A stretch of 64,000 nucleotides of DNA from Chania multitudinisentens RB-25. Lineage in GTDB: Bacteria > Pseudomonadota > Gammaproteobacteria > Enterobacterales > Enterobacteriaceae. The notes under the pieces were generated by a model. The model was not told the DNA's origin. It searched no databases and worked only from the letters and a program-made list of their open reading frames with translations. Positions 57,642 to 64,000 of this stretch are shown here, one piece after another. Positions within the stretch are counted from its first letter, which is position 1. Every line of letters begins with the position of its first letter. Position numbers and translations under genes: made by a program. The stretch lies in the NCBI RefSeq assembly GCF_000520015.2, contig NZ_CP007044.2, positions 1,860,001 through 1,924,000 on the forward strand, written 5' to 3'.

Positions 57642-57675
57642 TAAATTCCGGCAGGGGAGGCGGATTTGTTTGTTG
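57642..57675 (+). promoter_or_regulatory. Shared ICE upstream element, copy E (before the integrase operon)
   Basis: TAAATTCCGG, ten bases, then GGATTTGTTTGTTG. It starts 67 bases upstream of the ATG at 57709. In the LNSG frame a GTG at 57608 opens a 29-codon frame ending at 57697, twelve bases before the downstream start. Confidence 0.75.
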
Positions 57676-57708
57676 TCCGTCTGGGGGAGATGAATAGAGT
57701 GGCCGGCT

Positions 57709-58644
57709 ATGACAACACCGGGGAAGAGAAAAGTGATACATATCATTCTATCCAGAATGCGGGGATGGCTGTCGGGGCCTTTTGCCTCCGCAGGCACGCC
57801 ACCAGACAGGCAGGAGCCGATTGTTCCGGCCGGTTACCTGTTGCCAGTGAGTGCGGAAACGCTGCTGGCCGAGGCGTCGAGGGTGCAACGGGTCGGGCAG
57901 TTACGCCAACTGACGGGCGTGGATGAAAAGCTGTTCATCACGCTGTACCTGGAGCCGGTCAGGGCCTGTGCAGCGCTGATGCAACAGTTCCCGGCCAGTG
58001 AACGGGACGGTTATGCCCGGTTGGGGGGCTTGCTGGACATGATGCTGGACAGCCTGGTGTTTGCGCTCAAGCACCGCAAGGCCTACATGTTGCCCATGAA
58101 CAGTGATGTGGAGAGCCAGTCACGGCAGACGGAGGTGTGGACGGCGGCCACGGCGTACAGCGTGCTGCTCTCTTTTTTACCGGTGCTGGGGCATCTGCAG
58201 GTGGAGTATGAAAGCGGGGTGTCCTGGCATCCGCTCCAGGGGCCGCTGATGGCCCCGTACCGGTTCCGTTTTGTGGCCCCCACGTCGGCGATGTTGCCGG
58301 AGAGAACGGGCCTGCTGTTGGGCACCCAGCTCCTGCCCGTGGTGGCGCCTGCCTGGTTCAGCCGTTTTCCTGAGCTGTACCGCACCTTCCTGGCGGTGTT
58401 GGTGGGGGATGACACGCAGGGCGGCATGTTGCGGGTGCTGGTACAGAACGGCCGTCAGGAAGCGGAAAAGCAGTGGCGGATGCGCTACCCGCCATCGTCG
58501 GTTGCGGCGGTGGCCTCGCCAGTCCCGGTGACGGTAGCCAGCGTGCCGGGCCCCCTGGCTGCGGGGGCATTACCGGTATCAGCACCGCTGTCTCCCGTGA
58601 CGGTACCGCCTGTCGCGGTCCAAAAGGTGGCAAGCGATACGTGA
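57709..58644 (+). CDS. TraI_2/MobH-like relaxase-domain protein lacking its metal-binding residues
   Basis: A 311-residue protein related to the N-terminal domain of PFGI-1-class ICE relaxases (TraI_2, MobH). The order of motifs is kept: AGYLLPVSAETLLAEASRVQ, a LEPVRACAALMQQFPASE segment, GGLLDMMLDSLVFALKHRK (about 105), then VESQSRQTEVWTAATAYSVL, SWHPLQGPLMAPYRFRF and LLGTQLLPVVAPAWFSRFPE. In MobH relaxases the region around GG(L/M)LDH contains His-His and Asp-His, and LLHDIGK follows. Here these positions are DGY, DM and LLSFLPV, so the HD-type site is gone. The C-terminal relaxase domain is also absent. It may be a regulatory paralogue of TraI or a decaying relaxase. ATG 57709 is the only start after a stop at 57691. 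Confidence 0.78.
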   Translation: MTTPGKRKVIHIILSRMRGWLSGPFASAGTPPDRQEPIVPAGYLLPVSAETLLAEASRVQRVGQLRQLTGVDEKLFITLYLEPVRACAALMQQFPASERDGYARLGGLLDMMLDSLVFALKHRKAYMLPMNSDVESQSRQTEVWTAATAYSVLLSFLPVLGHLQVEYESGVSWHPLQGPLMAPYRFRFVAPTSAMLPERTGLLLGTQLLPVVAPAWFSRFPELYRTFLAVLVGDDTQGGMLRVLVQNGRQEAEKQWRMRYPPSSVAAVASPVPVTVASVPGPLAAGALPVSAPLSPVTVPPVAVQKVASDT

Positions 58645-58880
58645 TGGCCACTGTGCCGATTGACCCGCAGGCGTCGGTTCCCACGGTGTTGCTGGCCTCC
58701 GATGTCCTGCTGGCAGCACAGACAAAGGACGCGCGCGAGGAGGTTGATACCGAAGGGCATGCGCCATTATTGGCCGTTGTCAGAACGGAAGAGGAGACAC
58801 GGGCCATTGAAGCGTCATTGGCGTTGCTACTGCCTGCGGCAGCAGAAAATGAGTCGGATGAGAAAGACATTTTCTTTTGA
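58644..58880 (+). CDS. Small acidic protein between the TraI-like gene and the integrase
   Basis: A 78-residue protein whose ATG overlaps the TraI-like stop (TGATG) and whose end overlaps the integrase start by 32 bases. It is acidic and helical (LLASDVLLAAQTKDAREEVD, EEETRAIEASLALLLPAAAE) and ends ENESDEKDIFF, a tail like that of SSB interaction tips. I recognise no family. The tight overlap on both sides supports translation as part of a three-gene operon. It could be an excisionase-like or partner protein, but it is more acidic than known excisionases, so that stays open. Confidence 0.65.
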   Translation: MATVPIDPQASVPTVLLASDVLLAAQTKDAREEVDTEGHAPLLAVVRTEEETRAIEASLALLLPAAAENESDEKDIFF

Positions 58881-59838
58881 GGAACTGCTTGAGGTGTATT
58901 TTTTTACCCGAACGCTGCGCGAGGCATCGCGCTGGAGCTACGAGAAAAACGTCAGGACGTTTCTGGCCTTTAACAGCTTCAGGCCAGCACAGGTCACCGA
59001 AGAGGTCGTGTTGGCCTGGAAAGAGGAAGTCCTTGGCGTCCAGCAACGAAAACCCCGCACCTGGAACAGCAAGGTTCGGCATCTTCAGGCGCTGATGAAT
59101 TTTGCAATAGAGCGGAAACTGGTGCCCCAGAAGAAAAACCCGTTTAATGGCGCGCTGGTGAAGGAGGGGAAAAAGAAGAAGAAAACCATTACCAATACCC
59201 ATATCAATCGCACCCTGTCGCAGATGATGCTGTTGTGCGAGGAAGAGGCCGCAGGAAAGATGCCCCTGTATGGTCGCCCGAATGCCCTGCAGCCCTGCTG
59301 GTTCTGGATGACGGTGTTGCAACTGCTGGACACAACGGGAATACGGTTGAATCAGTTGCTGCACATCCGCCTGATGGATGTGCGGTTGGAGGATGGGATT
59401 ATCGAATTGGATCCGGCGGGATGTAAAAATCACCATGCTCACGAGGTGCCGATCGCCAAAGTATTACGTCCCTGGCTGGCGCGGGTGCTTGACGAGAGCC
59501 GACAACAGCATGCCCTGCCGGATGCACAGTTATTCAATGTCGGGCGGTTTGTCCCGCGGTTGCGCAAGAAATACCCGGAGACGATGACGGAAGTGCCATT
59601 GCGCTCATTCTTCCGCCGCCTGTCGAGGATGATGGAGTATACCGCAACGCCACACCGTTTCCGGCACACCATGGCGACCAACCTGATGAGATCACCGAAC
59701 CGCAATCTTAAGGATGTGCAGACATTGTTGGGACATTCGAGCCTGCAGTCGACGATGGAATATATCCAGGTTGACACAAAGTTTTTGGGGGACGTGGTGG
59801 ATGAAGAAATTGCGCGTCGGCGGGGCAAAAAAAGCTGA
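58849..59838 (+). CDS. int: Tyrosine-type integrase of the ICE
   Basis: A 329-residue tyrosine recombinase. Start ATG 58849 (or 58858) overlaps the preceding gene; the longer frame would lie antiparallel to no evidence and is not used. The N-terminal SAM-like arm (FSFEELLEVYFFTRTLREAS, RWSYEKNVRTFLAFN) precedes the catalytic domain. That domain has the box-I Arg in DTTGIRLNQLLHI (about 163), the HRFRHTMATNL motif (about 268), LLGHSSLQ, and the nucleophile Tyr in TMEYIQV (about 303). The lysine-rich insert KEGKKKKKTI is notable. The gene points towards the tRNA-Phe 3' end, 235 bases away, so it should catalyse integration there. Length and catalytic residues are complete. Confidence 0.93.
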   Translation: MSRMRKTFSFEELLEVYFFTRTLREASRWSYEKNVRTFLAFNSFRPAQVTEEVVLAWKEEVLGVQQRKPRTWNSKVRHLQALMNFAIERKLVPQKKNPFNGALVKEGKKKKKTITNTHINRTLSQMMLLCEEEAAGKMPLYGRPNALQPCWFWMTVLQLLDTTGIRLNQLLHIRLMDVRLEDGIIELDPAGCKNHHAHEVPIAKVLRPWLARVLDESRQQHALPDAQLFNVGRFVPRLRKKYPETMTEVPLRSFFRRLSRMMEYTATPHRFRHTMATNLMRSPNRNLKDVQTLLGHSSLQSTMEYIQVDTKFLGDVVDEEIARRRGKKS

Positions 59839-60072
59839 GAGTGGATCCGTCTGGATCACTAAAAAATTGACATTGAAAATAAAGTTAGTAACACTCGGAC
59901 GCGAAAAAACCGAGATCTGCACTAACAGACTCGGCTCTTGACCAAAACCTTATGTTCAACTGCAAATCAGTTTCGCCTAGGAAAAAACAGTGAACAGTCC
60001 AGTTCCGTCTTTTTTACAGAGTGTTTATTTGCGTTTTGGACGCAAAAATAACAACTTTGCAACATGGGAAAA
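59839..60072. other. Region between integrase and tRNA-Phe, probable attachment-site flank
   Basis: 234 non-coding bases. A hairpin TTTGCGT-TTTGG-ACGCAAA lies at 60028-60046, close to the tRNA 3' end on the element side. The other end of the element should carry a direct repeat of the tRNA 3' part. I found no second copy in the window, so the far end lies left of position 1. Confidence 0.5.
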
Positions 60073-60148
60073 TGGTGCCCGGACTCGGAATCGAACCAAG
60101 GACACGGGGATTTTCAATCCCCTGCTCTACCGACTGAGCTATCCGGGC
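60073..60148 (-). tRNA. tRNA-Phe (anticodon GAA), ICE integration target
   Basis: The minus strand reads GCCCGGATAGCTCAGTCGGT and continues to TTCCGAGTCCGGGCACCA, a complete 76-base tRNA with encoded CCA. The anticodon GAA is at 60113-60115 in the loop TTGAAAA. It matches the well-known enterobacterial phenylalanine tRNA. The 3' end faces the integrase. The pheV/pheU genes are classic targets of SPI-7-like ICEs and pathogenicity islands. The tRNA is restored intact here. Confidence 0.97.
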
Positions 60149-60497
60149 AACGGGGCGCATTAAACCGTATTTGGCCGTATGCCGTCAATCGCTTTCTGTC
60201 ACAAACTCGATCGGTTGCTCTATTTTCATGCAGCAAGCAGATGCCCACGATTGTACTCTTGCGGTATCAAGTAATATAGATATGCAATAAATGTGTTGTT
60301 TTATACCATTTTGATTTTTCTGGGATTTATTTTTATCTTTATAAATTACAATGAGTTACCATCATTATTATCCTTGGCTTAGCCCTTTAATTGTTACTTG
60401 AACCTCATAAAAAAACGTGTAATCATTGCGCAGGTTTTTTGCTCCATTCATCACAGTAATAGTAAATAACGCTCATCAGAATCAAAGGGTTACAGAC

Positions 60498-60614
60498 ATG
60501 ACAGGGTTCGTTACTCAAGCGTTTTTATACACTAGACATCTGCTGATGCTGCCGCTCCGCCATTGTTCTATCCAGATATCATTCTCGCGTTTACCGCTGC
60601 ACCTCATGCGGTAA
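60498..60614 (+). CDS. Possible 38-residue leader peptide upstream of speC
   Basis: ATG 60498 with AAAGGG eight bases upstream opens a 38-codon frame (MTGFVTQAFLYTRHLLMLPL then RHCSIQISFSRLPLHLMR) ending at 60614. It is followed by a terminator-like hairpin at 60647-60671 and, 242 bases after its stop, the speC start. Ornithine decarboxylase genes of the speF type are controlled by a ribosome-stalling leader peptide (SpeFL). The sequence here is not recognisably SpeFL, so the likeness is only in arrangement. Confidence 0.4.
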   Translation: MTGFVTQAFLYTRHLLMLPLRHCSIQISFSRLPLHLMR

Positions 60615-60646
60615 GGCCCCCCGATGCTCGCTGTTAGGCATTATTA

Positions 60647-60671
60647 AAAATAGAGCTGCGGCTCTGATTTT
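60647..60671 (+). terminator. Terminator-like hairpin in the speC leader
   Basis: AAAATAGAGC-TGCG-GCTCT(G)ATTTT forms a ten-base stem with one bulge and ends in a T run. It lies between the small leader frame and speC, so it could be an attenuator, or an end for other transcripts. Confidence 0.6.
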
Positions 60672-60855
60672 ACTGATGTCTATCGGACGCTGCTGATCCC
60701 AGCCTCGATAACTGCCTGATGTTTAACCACATCAGCCGTTCATGTTTGCACTTTTGGCTGCAATGCAGGGCATCAATTTGCCGGGGTAACCATTGGTTAT
60801 CTCATCATGTGTCTTATGGCACACCCTCATCCTTAACCGTTTGAGAGTTAGCATA

Positions 60856-63018
60856 ATGAAAGAATTGAAAATAGCGACAAGCGTCAGCCTGGTACCTAGT
60901 ATCGAGACCTTACGCCAGATTGTTCGCCTGGAACAGACCGATTATACCGATGTGGCGGCGGTGGTGGTGTCTGTCGATGACGTGAACGCCGGGATTCTGG
61001 AAACGCTTAAAGCGACCGGTTTTGGTATCCCGACGTTTGTTGCTGTTGAGGGGGATGAGTTACTTTCCCCAGATTATTTGCCGTTGATTAGCGGTGTATT
61101 TGCGCTTTCCGCGGCGACCAAGGCATTTTACATGGCGCAGTTGGAAGCAGCGGCTGATGCTTACGAACAGGCACTGTTGCCGCCATTTTTCAAAACGCTG
61201 AAAACCTATGTGGAAATGGAAAACTCGACCTTCGCCTGCCCTGGCCATCAGGGTGGTGAATTTTTCCGTAAACATCCGGCAGGGCGCAAATTTTTTGAAT
61301 TCTACGGTGAGACGATTTTCCGTTCTGACATGTGTAATGCCGACGTGAAGTTGGGCGACCTGCTGATTCACGAAGGTTCGGCGAAAGATGCGCAAAAACA
61401 TGCTGCCAAAGTGTTCAATGCCGATAAAACCTATTTTGTTCTGAATGGTACTTCGGCGGCGAATAAAGTGGTGACCAACGCGTTGCTGACGCGTGGCGAT
61501 CTGGTGCTGTTCGATCGTAACAATCATAAGTCCAACCACCACGGTGCGTTGATCCAGGCTGGAGCAACGCCGGTATATCTGGAAACTGCACGTAATCCGT
61601 TTGGCTTTATTGGCGGTATCGACTCCCATTGTTTTGATGAACGCTATCTGCGCGAGCAGATTCGGGATATCGCCCCAGAGAAGGCCAATGCGCCACGGCC
61701 TTTCCGTTTGGCAATTATCCAGCTTGGTACTTATGACGGCACGATTTATAACGCCCGCCAGGTGATCGACACCATCGGCCGTCTGTGTGATTACATTCTG
61801 TTTGATTCCGCCTGGGTGGGTTACGAAGGGTTTATCCCGATGCTGAAGGAGTGTTCACCGTTGTTGCTGGAACTGGATGAACACGATCCGGGCATTTTCG
61901 TCACTCAGTCGGTGCATAAACAGCAGGCCGGGTTCTCGCAGACTTCGCAAATCCATAAGAAAGACGATCATATCAAAGGCCAGAAGCGCCATTGCAATCA
62001 CAAGCATCTCAACAATGCATTTATGTTGCATGCGTCTACCAGCCCGTTCTACCCGCTATTTGCGGCGCTGGACGTTAATGCCAAGATGCACGCCGGGGCC
62101 GCTGGCCGCCGTATGTGGATGGAATGCGTCAAGCTGGGTATTGAAACACGTAAGCAGTTATTGGCACGTTGTGTGCAACTTAAGCCTTTTATTCCACAGC
62201 AGGTGGCAGGTAAAGACTGGCAGGATTATGCAACCGATCTGATCGCCAATGATGCGCGTTTCTTTAACTTTGTACCAAATGAACAATGGCATGGGTTTGA
62301 GGGCTATGCGCAGAACCAATATCTGGTGGACCCTTGCAAGCTGTTGCTGACCACGCCGGGCATTGATGTGGCTACCGGGCGCTATACCGAGTTCGGTATA
62401 CCGGCCACTATTCTGGCCAACTTCCTGCGTGAGAACGGGATTGTGCCGGAAAAGTGCGATCTTAACTCGATCCTGTTCTTGCTGACTCCGGCGGAAAGCC
62501 AGGCAAAGATGAACAATCTGGTGGATATGTTGGTGCAATTTGAGCGCTACATTGAAGAGGATGCGCCGTTAAGTGAGGTTTTGCCGACGGTATACCGCAA
62601 AAACGAGCAGCGTTACCAAGGTTATACCATCCGCCAGTTGTGCCAGGAGATGCACGATCTGTATGTCAGCTTTGATGTGAAACAACTCCAGAAAGAGATG
62701 TTCCGCCGGGCGCATTTCCCGCAGGTGGTGATGAACCCACAGGATGCCAACGTGGAGTTTATCCGCGACAACGTTGAACTGGTGCCGATTGGTCAGGCGG
62801 CAGGGCGTATTGCAGCGGAAGGGGCGTTGCCGTACCCGCCAGGCGTGCTGTGTGTGGTGCCAGGGGAAGTGTGGGGCGGGGCGGTGCAGCGTTATTTCCT
62901 GGCGTTGGAAGAGGGGATCAATCGTTTGCCGGGTTTCTCCCCTGAATTGCAGGGCGTATACATTGAAAAGAAAGATCACGGCTGGAAGCGGATTTTCGGC
63001 TATATGATCAAGCAGTAA
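60856..63018 (+). CDS. speC: Ornithine decarboxylase
   Basis: A 720-residue PLP-dependent decarboxylase that converts ornithine to putrescine in the polyamine pathway, in the cytoplasm. It has an N-terminal wing domain (LKIATSVSLVPSIETLRQIV), the core with STFACPGHQGGEFFRKHPAG and NADKTYFVLNGTSAANKVV, the PLP-lysine in TQSVHKQQAGFSQTSQIHK, and a C-terminal domain (PYPPGVLCVVPGEVWGG). ATG 60856 is chosen because it starts at the family's usual MKELKIA; the upstream frame adds only unrelated residues. The neighbours tRNA-Phe and mltC favour the constitutive speC over the inducible speF. It is core genome, just outside the ICE. Confidence 0.95.
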   Translation: MKELKIATSVSLVPSIETLRQIVRLEQTDYTDVAAVVVSVDDVNAGILETLKATGFGIPTFVAVEGDELLSPDYLPLISGVFALSAATKAFYMAQLEAAADAYEQALLPPFFKTLKTYVEMENSTFACPGHQGGEFFRKHPAGRKFFEFYGETIFRSDMCNADVKLGDLLIHEGSAKDAQKHAAKVFNADKTYFVLNGTSAANKVVTNALLTRGDLVLFDRNNHKSNHHGALIQAGATPVYLETARNPFGFIGGIDSHCFDERYLREQIRDIAPEKANAPRPFRLAIIQLGTYDGTIYNARQVIDTIGRLCDYILFDSAWVGYEGFIPMLKECSPLLLELDEHDPGIFVTQSVHKQQAGFSQTSQIHKKDDHIKGQKRHCNHKHLNNAFMLHASTSPFYPLFAALDVNAKMHAGAAGRRMWMECVKLGIETRKQLLARCVQLKPFIPQQVAGKDWQDYATDLIANDARFFNFVPNEQWHGFEGYAQNQYLVDPCKLLLTTPGIDVATGRYTEFGIPATILANFLRENGIVPEKCDLNSILFLLTPAESQAKMNNLVDMLVQFERYIEEDAPLSEVLPTVYRKNEQRYQGYTIRQLCQEMHDLYVSFDVKQLQKEMFRRAHFPQVVMNPQDANVEFIRDNVELVPIGQAAGRIAAEGALPYPPGVLCVVPGEVWGGAVQRYFLALEEGINRLPGFSPELQGVYIEKKDHGWKRIFGYMIKQ

Positions 63019-63023
63019 AACTA

Positions 63024-63052
63024 CAAGGCCGATGTATTATGCATCGGCCTTG
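63024..63052. terminator. Bidirectional terminator between speC and mltC
   Basis: CAAGGCCGATG pairs perfectly with CATCGGCCTTG across a seven-base loop, between the convergent genes. It is six bases after the speC stop and 26 bases before the end of mltC. Confidence 0.85.
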
Positions 63053-63077
63053 TCGGGGTTGTGATTTTAAACGCGCA

Positions 63078-64000
63078 CTATTTCCGGCGATAGCTTTTCT
63101 GCGCGTTATTCACTTTCACCAGATAGCGGCGTGACTCGCTCGCGGGGTGTTTGCTGGTTAACGTCTGATAAATATCTCCCGGCTGCATCTGATTGATAAT
63201 CTCTACCGCACGGTTCTTGTCACTGTTGAAGACCCGTAGCACGCTGCCAGCTCCACCGTTATAAGCGGTGATCACCGCGTAACGGCGCGAGGTCGGGTTC
63301 TGGATCCCGCCGAGATAGTTGTTTTGCAGGATCGCCAGGTAAGCAGTACCCGTATCAATATTGTTTTCTGGATCGAACAGATAGCTGCGGCTTGGTGTGC
63401 CCCCTTTGCCCTTCATCAGAAACACGTCTTTACCGGCGGTATGCTGCATGACCTGCATCAGGCCCAGCGCATCGGATCTACTGACTGCATACGGGTTGAA
63501 ACTGGATTCAGTCTGCATGATCGCCAGGATCAGCGACTCTTCAACGCCGTATTTTTCAGAGGCTTTACGCACCATCGGCAGATATTTATGTGCACGCTTG
63601 TCCAGGTGGTTAGGCACCAGTTGGATCGTGATCGAATAAATCACGTGCAGGCCAGAGGTACGCTTTTGTAATCGGGTTTGCAGCAGGTAGTCGGCGAAAT
63701 GTGCCGCACGCCATTCCCAGCGGATTGGCTGGCCGCTGTTATCCAGCACCTGGCCATACAGGAATGGTTCTTTACTGATCTGGATATCGTTGGCGTCGGA
63801 ATAGAGATCGATGGAACCCGGATCATCCCCCATCAACAAGGTGCTGATAATTGCCTGGCGCAGATGAGCGGCAGGATCGGTGGTGGCAATGGTTTCGACC
63901 GTGATCGTCCCCGCATCAAAATTGATATGGCTGCGGGTTTGATACTGATCGGTATATTTAACGTAATCTTTGGGCCCGGCGATCAACACTTCGCTGATGC
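63078..64000 (-). CDS. mltC: Membrane-bound lytic murein transglycosylase C (5' end outside window)
   Basis: The frame is open to the window's right edge, so about the first 50 residues, including the lipoprotein signal, are missing. Visible residues show the MltC-specific domain (AGPKDYVKYTDQYQTRSHIN) and the SLT domain: YGVEESLILAIMQTESSFNP with the catalytic Glu in QTESSF, ALGLMQVMQHTAGKDVF, and ITAYNGGAGSVLRVF. The C-terminus SRRYLVKVNNAQKSYRRK is typical. MltC is an outer-membrane lipoprotein that cleaves peptidoglycan. Its position next to speC agrees with the enterobacterial core arrangement, though the nucleoside transporter gene nupG, found between them in E. coli, is not here. Confidence 0.96.
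   Translation of the reverse strand, partial: ISEVLIAGPKDYVKYTDQYQTRSHINFDAGTITVETIATTDPAAHLRQAIISTLLMGDDPGSIDLYSDANDIQISKEPFLYGQVLDNSGQPIRWEWRAAHFADYLLQTRLQKRTSGLHVIYSITIQLVPNHLDKRAHKYLPMVRKASEKYGVEESLILAIMQTESSFNPYAVSRSDALGLMQVMQHTAGKDVFLMKGKGGTPSRSYLFDPENNIDTGTAYLAILQNNYLGGIQNPTSRRYAVITAYNGGAGSVLRVFNSDKNRAVEIINQMQPGDIYQTLTSKHPASESRRYLVKVNNAQKSYRRK

Overview
The window looks like an enterobacterial chromosome carrying a large integrative and conjugative element (ICE) beside a tRNA-Phe gene. The right edge is core genome: tRNA-Phe(GAA) at 60073-60148 (minus strand), ornithine decarboxylase speC, and convergent mltC, running off the end. This pheV-speC-mltC neighbourhood is known from Enterobacterales. 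The overall style suggests Serratia or another Yersiniaceae, but the sequence alone does not settle the genus.

Layout, left to right. (1) 1-2002: the end of a chaperone-usher fimbrial operon (usher C-terminus and a small subunit). (2) 2.1-14.1 kb: a complete IncI1/SPI-7-type thin-pilus operon, pilL-M-N-O-P-Q-R-S-(unknown)-T-U-V. pilO carries a frameshift and pilV a single fixed tail. (3) 14.2-20.6 kb: an AcaB/PFL_4669-family regulator, topoisomerase III, a tandem STAXI-like RNA/ssDNA structure, an STY4534-family replication protein, SSB and unknown ICE genes. (4) 20.6-47 kb: an AT-richer adhesin cargo block bordered by insertion-sequence relics. It holds a LysR regulator, a LuxR-type regulator, a complete alternate chaperone-usher (CS1/alpha-type) fimbrial operon on the minus strand, and a giant 4583-residue autotransporter whose passenger contains more than four 1896-bp tandem repeats. 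A second LysR gene, broken by a nonsense codon, lies at the far side. (5) 47.1-48.6 kb: a decayed GHKL/Hsp90-like ATPase gene. (6) 49.1-55.2 kb: the transfer coupling module (TIGR03759, lytic transglycosylase, PFL_4695, Mrr-like nuclease, TraD, TIGR03747). It ends abruptly in an inverted traF fragment, so the mating-pore (T4SS) cluster is missing or displaced. (7) 55.6-59.8 kb: an unknown regulator-like gene, a GATC-rich divergent promoter region, and an operon of a TraI_2/MobH-like protein without its metal-binding residues, a small acidic protein and the tyrosine integrase, ending near the tRNA 3' end.

The most striking unexplained structure is a 34-bp element with the form TAAATTCCGG-N10-(N3)TTTGTTTGTGG. 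It occurs five times, always on the plus strand, within about 67-144 bp upstream of the pil operon, the AcaB/topB operon, the traD operon (two copies) and the TraI-like/integrase operon. It looks like a shared control or leader element for the ICE. Together the genes describe an ICE that keeps recipient-recognition pili, replication, coupling and integration functions, carries surface-adhesin cargo, and appears to have lost part of its own conjugation machinery.
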